A DNA stretch of 48,650 nt. Source: Anaerolineales bacterium (GTDB taxonomy: Bacteria; Chloroflexota; Anaerolineae; Anaerolineales; Villigracilaceae). This document shows positions 1 through 5,869 of the stretch, in pieces. The notes beneath the pieces are model-generated. The model was not told where the DNA came from. It searched no databases and saw nothing but the letters and a program-made list of their open reading frames with translations. The stretch lies in contig JADZCC010000051.1 of the NCBI GenBank assembly GCA_020851785.1, positions 1 through 48,650 of the forward strand, written 5' to 3'. A program made the translations under genes and the position numbers. Within the stretch, counting starts at the first letter, position 1, and each line of letters opens with the position of its first letter.

Positions 1-471
1 GCCGGAGCGCGCGGCGCATATTCGGTGGCGGCGTTGGGCGTTTTTCAACAACATCCGTGGACGGGCGTTGGGCTGGGCGCCAGCGGGTTTTACATCTACC
101 CCAACCTGCCAGATTGGTCGCTGACCTTCGTCCCTGAAATCGCCAAACAACTTAGCGTAGGCGACAACCCAGAGAGCGCGCTCTACCCCAACCCTAAAAA
201 TTTATACGCGCGTCTGCTGGCTGAAACCGGCCTGATTGGCTTCTTTTTGTTTCTGGCGTTTCAGCTTTACCTCCTCGGCGATATCCTCTCGCTGGCTTTG
301 ATCCGCGAACCCTGGGCGCGCTTTGCGCTCTTGGCCGGTTGCGCCGCGTGGATTGCGATCCTGCTTGGCAACTTCACCCAGGATTCCTTTGCCACGCCCA
401 ACCTGTGGATTGTGCCGGGCGTTTTAGTCGGCTTGTCCGCTGGTTTAAACGCCGCGCCGCCCAAGGTGTAA
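1..471 (+). CDS. O-antigen ligase-like membrane protein, C-terminal part (5' end outside window)
   Basis: The reading frame is open from base 1 and ends with TAA at 469-471, so the gene starts before the window. The visible roughly 156 residues contain the segment HPWTGVGLGASGFY, typical of the periplasmic/outer loop of O-antigen ligase/polymerase (Wzy/WaaL-like) proteins, followed by two hydrophobic helices (LIGFFLFLAFQLYLLG and a stretch around WIAILLGNFTQ). These proteins sit in the cytoplasmic membrane and join or polymerise polysaccharide units. The internal GTG at 25 is not a believable start because the family has about ten membrane segments upstream. The family assignment is from the loop motif only; the exact substrate cannot be read. 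Confidence 0.7.
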   Translation, partial: AGARGAYSVAALGVFQQHPWTGVGLGASGFYIYPNLPDWSLTFVPEIAKQLSVGDNPESALYPNPKNLYARLLAETGLIGFFLFLAFQLYLLGDILSLALIREPWARFALLAGCAAWIAILLGNFTQDSFATPNLWIVPGVLVGLSAGLNAAPPKV

Positions 472-494
472 CCCACCTGCAACGGCTTTCACGG

Positions 495-523
495 TTGCCC
501 CATTTCGCTTTTTTCGTTATCAT
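495..523 (+). promoter_or_regulatory. Promoter of the sensor kinase, predicts leaderless mRNA
   Basis: TTGCCC (495-500), 17-base spacer, TATCAT (518-523). The ATG at 530 follows the -10 by six bases and no Shine-Dalgarno sequence is visible, so transcription would begin at or within a base or two of the start codon. Confidence 0.6.
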
Positions 524-529
524 AGGCCT

Positions 530-2281
530 ATGGTGCGTAAATTCGAAACCCCCTACATGGCAGATTGGTTTGCCATCTCCTTTCGTTGGATTACGCTCGT
601 CGGGTTAATCGTATCTTTGGGGTTGGGCGGGGAGTTAAACTTGCAAACGGCCTGGCCGTTGGGGTTGATCATCGCTTGGAATCTGGTCAATACGGCGCTC
701 ACCAGCGCGAACATTCGCGTTAATTACCATCGCCCCCTCAACCTGCTTGCGGACTTTTTCACCGCCGGCCTGTTTTTTTGGATTCAGGGCGGCATTCAAG
801 GAGCCGCGTTTTGGGCGGGGCTTTTGCCCATCCTCACCGGCGCAATTTATTACAACTTTCTCGGCGCCGTCTTATCCGCGCTTTTATTTTCGGGAATCAT
901 CATTTACCTCGGTACGCGGCCAGACGGAAACCCGGCGCTGGCCTTTCTCATGGCGGGCATTCTCGCCGGGCTGGGATTACTCTTCGGCTTTTTAGGCAAA
1001 CAACTGACGGCGTATATGCGTAAAAACCGCGAATTATGGATTGGCGAAGAAGAACGCAAACAAGCCATTCAAAGCGAGCGCATGCGCGCCATTTACGAAC
1101 TCACCTCCACGCTTTCTTCCACCTTAAGTTATAAACGCGTGCTGGAATCCGCTTTGGATATGAGCGCCGCCGCCCTTAACCCAGACCCGCTCCAATCTGT
1201 CAGCGACCCATTGGTCGGCGTGGTTATGCTCTTCAACGGCGGCAAACTGCGGATTGGCTCCGCCCGCCGCTTCACCACCGCAGACATGCGCGTCACCTTC
1301 GACGGCGCCGACGGCGTCTTGAAAAAAGCGCTGGACGAAGGCGAATCCGTTGCCTTCAAAGACGTCGGCTACGACCCGGAACTGGGGCGCGTGGTGGCCT
1401 TACGCAACTGCACCAGCGGCTTTTGCTTCCCTTTGCGAAGCGGCTTTAACGTTTATGGAGCTTTGCTGTTCGCCCACCCCGACCCGGATTATTTTACAGA
1501 CGAGCGCCGCAACCTGTTGGAAATCATCGGCCGCCAGGCCGTGATCGCCATTCAGAACGCCCGCCTCTATCAAGATTTGGTGGAAGAAAAAGAACGCATG
1601 GTTGAAGTCCATGAAGAGGCGCGTAAAAAACTCGCGCGCGATCTACACGACGGCCCCACGCAATCGGTGGCGGCCATGGCCATGCGCCTCAACATCACCA
1701 AGCGGATGCTCGCCAAAGACGTCAACGCCGCAACCGAAGAGATCGTCAAACTCGAAGAACTGGCCCACCGCACCACCAAAGAAATCCGTCACATGCTTTT
1801 CACCCTGCGCCCGCTCATCCTTGAATCGCAAGGCTTGGCCGCCGCCTTGCAATCCATGGCCGATAAAATGCTGGAAACCTATAACCAAAAAGTAACCGTC
1901 AGCGTGGAAGAGCGCGTGGTTAGTCAGTTGGAGATGGGCAAGCAAGGCGTAATTTTTTATATCATCGAAGAAGCCGTGAACAACGCGCGCAAACACGCCG
2001 CCGCCGATACAATTGCAGTCCGCTTGCGTCAAATGGACGTGAACATTGCCCTGCTTGAAATTATAGACAACGGCCTCGGCTTCGACGTGAAAGCCATGAC
2101 GCAAGCCTACGACAAACGCGCCAACAGCAGTTTGGGCATGGTCAATTTACGCGAACGCGCCGAACTCGTAAACGGCCTCTTTCAGCTTGAATCTGCGCCC
2201 GGCAAGGGGACAAAGGTGCAGGTCTACATTCCCCTCACCGAAGAAGCGGCGGATCGTCTGCATCACGGCCGCCGACAATAA
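530..2281 (+). CDS. Sensor histidine kinase, membrane + GAF + HisKA_3 + HATPase_c (NarL/DegS class)
   Basis: A 583-residue membrane sensor kinase. Residues about 10-165 hold five or six hydrophobic helices (a membrane sensory region), about 190-345 a GAF-type domain, and about 360-430 a HisKA_3 dimerisation domain with the phospho-acceptor His373 in ARDLHDGPTQS. The ATP-binding domain follows, with the N box at EEAVNNARKHA, a DNGLGFD G box and SLGMVNLRERA. It would phosphorylate a LuxR/NarL-type response regulator; none is visible next to it in the window. The ATG at 530 is preferred over the in-frame ATG at 557 because a promoter -10 lies six bases upstream. The signal sensed cannot be told from sequence. 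Confidence 0.9.
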   Translation: MVRKFETPYMADWFAISFRWITLVGLIVSLGLGGELNLQTAWPLGLIIAWNLVNTALTSANIRVNYHRPLNLLADFFTAGLFFWIQGGIQGAAFWAGLLPILTGAIYYNFLGAVLSALLFSGIIIYLGTRPDGNPALAFLMAGILAGLGLLFGFLGKQLTAYMRKNRELWIGEEERKQAIQSERMRAIYELTSTLSSTLSYKRVLESALDMSAAALNPDPLQSVSDPLVGVVMLFNGGKLRIGSARRFTTADMRVTFDGADGVLKKALDEGESVAFKDVGYDPELGRVVALRNCTSGFCFPLRSGFNVYGALLFAHPDPDYFTDERRNLLEIIGRQAVIAIQNARLYQDLVEEKERMVEVHEEARKKLARDLHDGPTQSVAAMAMRLNITKRMLAKDVNAATEEIVKLEELAHRTTKEIRHMLFTLRPLILESQGLAAALQSMADKMLETYNQKVTVSVEERVVSQLEMGKQGVIFYIIEEAVNNARKHAAADTIAVRLRQMDVNIALLEIIDNGLGFDVKAMTQAYDKRANSSLGMVNLRERAELVNGLFQLESAPGKGTKVQVYIPLTEEAADRLHHGRRQ

Positions 2282-2310
2282 AACGCTCCGCACTTAACGG
2301 ATTACTGAAT

Positions 2311-2910
2311 CTACACCCCCAACATTTTCTTTAACTTTGGCAGGATGTCTGCAACCGCCAGCGCGCGATGGCTGGCGCGATTCTTTTGTTGCGCGTCCAT
2401 CTCGGCCATGGTGCGTCCGTATTCCGGCATGAAAAAGATGGGGTCATATCCAAACCCGTTCGTTCCGCGTTCCTGCGGAATGATTTCGCCGTAGCAATCT
2501 CCTGCGCCAAATTCCAGCGCTCCACCTGGAGCGGCCAGCGCAAGCGTGGCGTGAAAATGCGCCTTCCACGGGCGCGGCTTGGCGCTCAAGTTCTCCAGCA
2601 AATAAGCGCGGCGATCCTGATCGTCCGCATTTGCTTTGGGAGAATACCGCGCAGAGTAAAGGCCGGGCGCGCCATCCAGCGCTTCCACTTCCAAGCCGGA
2701 ATCGTCCGCCAGGGAAATTAATCCGCTGGCTTGCGCAAACGCCTGCGCTTTTTTTGAAGCGTTGGCTTCGTAGGTCTTTCCATCCTCCGCCACTTCAAGA
2801 TGGAGGTTGATTTCAGCCGGAGTAATGAGTTGAACGTTTAGCTCTTCCAATAACTCCTGAAATTCTTTCACCTTGCCGCGATTGTTCGTGGCGATGAGCA
2901 GTTTATTCAT
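2311..2910 (-). CDS. rdgB: Non-canonical purine NTP pyrophosphatase (XTP/dITP diphosphatase, RdgB/HAM1)
   Basis: This 199-residue protein hydrolyses dITP, XTP and ITP to monophosphates, keeping deaminated purines out of DNA and RNA. Family hallmarks are the N-terminal LLIATNNRGKVKEF, the central LADDSGLEVEALDGAPG with the metal/catalytic acidic residues, and the C-terminal GFGYDPIFF and NRASHRALA blocks. The start is placed at the ATG at 2910, which gives MNKLLIATNN as in the family; the frame stays open five codons further but that part is inside queG. The start overlaps the queG stop (2903-2905), indicating translational coupling. It is the last gene of a four-gene minus-strand operon and faces the sensor kinase tail to tail. 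Confidence 0.95.
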   Translation of the reverse strand: MNKLLIATNNRGKVKEFQELLEELNVQLITPAEINLHLEVAEDGKTYEANASKKAQAFAQASGLISLADDSGLEVEALDGAPGLYSARYSPKANADDQDRRAYLLENLSAKPRPWKAHFHATLALAAPGGALEFGAGDCYGEIIPQERGTNGFGYDPIFFMPEYGRTMAEMDAQQKNRASHRALAVADILPKLKKMLGV

Positions 2911-3925
2911 TTTCAATTTTTCCAATCGCCCAGGTTGCGTGTTCCTGCACTAAAACTTCCTGATCTTGTTGGGCTTGCTTTAGCGTTGGCAAATCATTTT
3001 GCGTTTTTCGATTGCCCATGGCAGTGGCCAAATTCCGTAAATAGCCGCGCCGTTTCGAGCGCTGGATCGGGGATTTTTTGAAGCGTTGATTAAACTCAAC
3101 GGGTGTCAGGAGCAGGTCCGAGGTCCGTACTGGAAGCGGGATTTTCGCTTCAAACGCCGGATAGGCTGGAAGCGAGAAGCGATTCCACGGGCAAACCTGC
3201 TGGCAAATATCGCATCCGAAAATCCAATTCTCAATCTGCGGGCGTAAATCTTCTGGAATTTCTTTTTTGTTTTCAATCGTGAGATAGGAAATGCAACGAC
3301 GCGCATCCAGCGTGCGATTGGGCAGGATGCATTGTGTGGGGCAGGCGGTGAGGCAACGGGTGCAGGTTCCGCAGTGATCGGCGGCGAAGGGTTCGTCCGG
3401 CTCGAGTTCAATGCCCAACAAAATTTCTGCAAGGATGAACGTGGAACCGGCTTTGGGGTTGATCAGCAGGGAATTTTTTCCAATCCAACCCAGGCCTGCG
3501 CGTTGAGCCAGTTCTTTTTCCAGCACGGGGCCGGTATCGGTGTAATAGCGATTTGGAATCGTGCGGCCCAGACTCTCCTCGATAAAAGTCACCAAAGCCT
3601 GAAGTTTTTCCGGTAGAACGTCATGATAATCCTCGCCCAGCGCGTACGCGGCAATGGCAAATTCGTCCGCTTGTGGTTTGGCGATGGGCGTATAAGGAAT
3701 GGCCAAAAATAAAATAGACCGGCATTCGGGCAGGATTTCTTTTGGGTTTGCGCGGCGAAGCAGGCTTCTTTCTGTTCCGAGATAGCTCATTTCCCCATGT
3801 TGGTTTTGCGTTAACCAGGCTTGAAAACCCTCAAAGTTTGCAGGCGGCTCTGCAGAAGTAACGCCAGCCAGGGTAAACCCCAGCTGGCGCGCTTTGACTT
3901 TGATGGATTCTTTTAACCCGTTCAA
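2903..3925 (-). CDS. queG: Epoxyqueuosine reductase QueG
   Basis: QueG reduces epoxyqueuosine to queuosine in the anticodon of GUN tRNAs using cobalamin and two [4Fe-4S] clusters. The 340 residues show the DUF1730 region, the conserved YTDTGPVLEKELAQRAGLGWIGKN block with the likely catalytic Asp130, the first cluster cysteines C185, C188, C191 and C195, and second cluster cysteines C238, C241 and C245 in CDICQQVCPW. Length is near the family norm, with a short C-terminal HEAT-like tail. It begins one base after the stop of the upstream lipoprotein gene and overlaps rdgB by eight bases. Other queuosine genes are not in the window. Confidence 0.95.
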   Translation of the reverse strand: MNGLKESIKVKARQLGFTLAGVTSAEPPANFEGFQAWLTQNQHGEMSYLGTERSLLRRANPKEILPECRSILFLAIPYTPIAKPQADEFAIAAYALGEDYHDVLPEKLQALVTFIEESLGRTIPNRYYTDTGPVLEKELAQRAGLGWIGKNSLLINPKAGSTFILAEILLGIELEPDEPFAADHCGTCTRCLTACPTQCILPNRTLDARRCISYLTIENKKEIPEDLRPQIENWIFGCDICQQVCPWNRFSLPAYPAFEAKIPLPVRTSDLLLTPVEFNQRFKKSPIQRSKRRGYLRNLATAMGNRKTQNDLPTLKQAQQDQEVLVQEHATWAIGKIENE

Positions 3926-3926
3926 C

Positions 3927-4541
3927 TTACTGGACGATGATTTTTACAAAGACCGCTTTTCCAAAAGTGATGCCGTTGGCGTTGCTCATTTGCCAGGCGC
4001 TGGTGTATTCGCCAATTTTGCCGGGCGCTTTGAAGTTTACAGAAACTTCAACTTCCTGCCCGGGCAGGATGGCGGCGGATAATTTCACCGGGTCGCCGCC
4101 CATTCTTTCGCCATAAGCGTACACCAAACTGTAGCCTTCGCCCCAGGTGCAATTGCCAGTGTTTTTTATTTTCCAGGTTTTCACAAATTCCTGATTGGCC
4201 GTCATCGGCGTGCCGTCGGGGATGGTTACGTCGACTGTCGCCGGGTCGAAGGAGTAGTTGTCGCAAAGCGCCACGGGCGTCCCCAGCGCAACCTGCGTGG
4301 GGTCGGTAGTGAAGGCCTCGGTGGGCGTTTCGGTGGGCGGCTCTGGCGTGAAGGTTTCTGTGGGCGGAAGCGCAGTTGGGGTGAAGAGCGCGGCGGTCAG
4401 CGTTAATTCAGCGACGACCGTATACGCCGCAGAAGTACGGACTGCGTTCACGTCGGGAGTCGGCTCAATCGGCGTGGCGGGCGCGCAGGCCGCCACAAAC
4501 AAGAGCAGAGCGGAAAGCGTGGAAATGTGTTTTATTTTCAT
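3927..4541 (-). CDS. Lipoprotein with NBR1-type Ig-like domain (second of pair)
   Basis: The 204-residue protein has a lipoprotein signal with lipobox FVAAC (Cys19), a Thr/Pro/Glu-rich linker to about residue 85, and a C-terminal Ig-like fold domain of the NBR1 type. The domain shows the features KTWKIKNTGNCTWGEGY, ILPGQEVEVSVNFKAP and YTSAWQMSNANG. Such domains in Chloroflexota are cell-surface and probably bind partners; no enzymatic residues are seen. The start overlaps the stop of the preceding paralogue as TAATG (shared base 4541). The pair arose by duplication, with the linker diverged more than the domain. Confidence 0.85.
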   Translation of the reverse strand: MKIKHISTLSALLLFVAACAPATPIEPTPDVNAVRTSAAYTVVAELTLTAALFTPTALPPTETFTPEPPTETPTEAFTTDPTQVALGTPVALCDNYSFDPATVDVTIPDGTPMTANQEFVKTWKIKNTGNCTWGEGYSLVYAYGERMGGDPVKLSAAILPGQEVEVSVNFKAPGKIGEYTSAWQMSNANGITFGKAVFVKIIVQ

Positions 4542-5251
4542 TACTTTGGTTTCCTGACTGTGATAATAATGGAGACTAAAGGACCAAAGAAATTACCGCC
4601 ATCGTCTTTTAATTTCCAATAGCCTTTGTAGACTCCGGCTGTTTTGGGGGCATTAAATTTCACAATATAGGTCTGGCTGTGTCCAACCTTGGTGTATTCA
4701 TCCGGTCGGTTTTTATGCAAGATAATTGAAGTTCCCTTAATTTCCGGGTCGGATTGATCGGCAAGGAATTGGAAGACGTAGCCTTCATCCCAGTCGCAGG
4801 TGCCGGTATTTAAAATCGTCCAGCCCTTGGCAATTTTTTCGCCAATTCCAACTTCATCATAATCAAATGGCTTGGTTTCGCCGATATAGGTGCCGTCATT
4901 ACAGCCATTTTTGGTGGTGATGGTTGAAATAACTCCGGGGGTTACGGTGGGAATTCCCGCCAGGGGCGTAAAGTTGGCCAATGGGGTGGGGCTTGAAAAA
5001 TTTGCAAAATCTATCGTTGGCTGAATCGTAATTGTTGGGACGAGCGTGTTTGTCGGAAGCGCCGTGGGGGGAATCGCCGCCGCCGTTTGCGTCTGCTGTC
5101 CAGATAGGGCGGCCATGGCCTGCGCGATGGCTGTGGATTGAATGGCGGCCACATCTTGCGTGGGGGCGGGCGTGGCGCCAATGTTACAGCCGCTTAAAAT
5201 CAGAGCCACCAAGAGAAAACCTACCGACCATGTGTGCTTGCGTAATTTCAT
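4541..5251 (-). CDS. Lipoprotein with NBR1-type Ig-like domain (first of pair)
   Basis: The 236-residue lipoprotein has lipobox LILSGC (Cys22), a region of alternating Ala/Gln then Pro/Thr to about residue 100, and an NBR1-type Ig-like domain with KGWTILNTGTCDWDEGYVF, SQTYIVKFNAPKTAGVYKGYW and a terminal strand. The conserved Trp and the N-T-G-x-C turn match its downstream paralogue. It leads the operon with queG and rdgB. The ribosome site GGAGG lies at 5262-5266, ten bases upstream of the ATG at 5251. It probably acts on the outer face of the membrane; the function is unknown. Confidence 0.85.
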   Translation of the reverse strand: MKLRKHTWSVGFLLVALILSGCNIGATPAPTQDVAAIQSTAIAQAMAALSGQQTQTAAAIPPTALPTNTLVPTITIQPTIDFANFSSPTPLANFTPLAGIPTVTPGVISTITTKNGCNDGTYIGETKPFDYDEVGIGEKIAKGWTILNTGTCDWDEGYVFQFLADQSDPEIKGTSIILHKNRPDEYTKVGHSQTYIVKFNAPKTAGVYKGYWKLKDDGGNFFGPLVSIIITVRKPK

Positions 5252-5256
5252 ATCGT

Positions 5257-5279
5257 ATTAACCTCCGAAAATGGTTAAT
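5257..5279 (-). promoter_or_regulatory. Inverted repeat overlapping the Shine-Dalgarno of the lipoprotein operon
   Basis: ATTAACC (5257-5263) and GGTTAAT (5273-5279) are perfect complements with a nine-base loop. On the minus-strand mRNA the ribosome-binding GGAGG (5262-5266) lies partly in the stem, so folding could limit ribosome access. A -10-like TATAAT is seen just upstream on the minus strand, at about 5283-5288, without a clear -35. Confidence 0.4.
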
Positions 5280-5359
5280 ATCATTATAACGCACCTGCGG
5301 AATAATATTTATGTCCCTCTGGCGGCGCAAAGCGTCTGGCGTTTCGCGCGCTCGCCCGC

Positions 5360-5389
5360 TTGACACACTTCAACCCCTCAGGGTAGAAT
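5360..5389 (+). promoter_or_regulatory. Promoter of the tRNA-Ala / T-box / leuS unit
   Basis: TTGACA (5360-5365), 18-base spacer, TAGAAT (5384-5389). The predicted start near 5396 is about twelve bases before the first tRNA. No other good promoter is seen before leuS. Confidence 0.7.
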
Positions 5390-5407
5390 AGCCTTCGCTT
5401 TGTAAGA

Positions 5408-5480
5408 GGGCCTGTAGCGCAGTTGGGAGCGCGCCTCAATCGCACTGAGGAGGTCAGGGGTTCGAATCCCCTCAGGTCCA
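5408..5480 (+). tRNA. tRNA-Ala (anticodon CGC)
   Basis: A 73-base cloverleaf. The acceptor GGGCCTG pairs with CAGGTCC, discriminator A at 5480, and the G3-U70 wobble that identifies alanine tRNA is present. The anticodon stem CCTCA/TGAGG encloses loop ATCGCAC with anticodon CGC (reads GCG). The T arm is AGGGGTTCGAATCCCCT. The 3' CCA is not encoded. Confidence 0.97.
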
Positions 5481-5503
5481 CTCTTTCAGCAAAGAATGAA
5501 TTA

Positions 5504-5576
5504 GGGCCCATGGCGCAGTTGGGAGCGCGTCTCAATGGCATTGAGAAGGTCGAGGGTTCGAATCCCTCTGGGTCCA
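5504..5576 (+). tRNA. tRNA-Ala (anticodon GGC)
   Basis: A 73-base cloverleaf. The acceptor GGGCCCA pairs with TGGGTCC with the alanine G3-U70 pair, discriminator A at 5576. The anticodon stem TCTCA/TGAGA encloses loop ATGGCAT with anticodon GGC (reads GCC, GCU). CCA is not encoded. It ends only a few bases before the T-box leader begins. Confidence 0.97.
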
Positions 5577-5579
5577 CTC

Positions 5580-5845
5580 TAAAGATTACGGCAGGAGTAG
5601 TAAGCCAATCCGTCAGCGAGTTGGGAAAGCGAGGTGCAAGCCCAACCACGGCGCACACGGAGCGCCTTAAGGCTGAACTCGCCTGTCTCTCGTGAGAGGA
5701 TTGCGTTGGTGAAACCAGTAGCCGGCGTCGGGTTCGCCCGTTAGCGCGAACAAAGAGCGTTTGAGCTTTCAAACGAATCTGGGTGGTACCGCGGAGATTT
5801 ATACACGCTTCGTCCCTGATGTGGACGAAGCGTGTATTTTTATTT
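5580..5845 (+). promoter_or_regulatory. T-box riboswitch (leucine) with intrinsic terminator, upstream of leuS
   Basis: The leader holds the stem I AGTAGTAA start at about 5596-5603, a probable specifier codon CTC (Leu) at 5678-5680 in GAACTCGCC, and the T-box core GGGTGGTACCGCGG at 5781-5794. In the core, TGGT can pair with an ACCA tRNA end (discriminator A, as in tRNA-Leu). The terminator follows: a perfect 15-base stem at 5801-5815 and 5823-5837, loop of seven, then TTTTATTTT. Uncharged tRNA-Leu should stabilise the antiterminator and let leuS be transcribed. The exact specifier position is inferred from the 3' side of stem I; the T-box core and terminator are direct. Confidence 0.92.
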
Positions 5846-5869
5846 TCAGATCTATTTTATGAGGTTGAA

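Noticed and set aside
5284..5772. Minus-strand ORF of 162 codons with GFEPLTSSVRLRRAPNC-type repeats
   Set aside because: It is the antisense of the two tRNA-Ala genes and T-box; such repeats are a well-known spurious translation of tRNA genes.
5783..5869. LeuRS start upstream at 5783
   Set aside because: This stretch is the T-box core and terminator; the ATG at 5870 has a ribosome site and follows the terminator.
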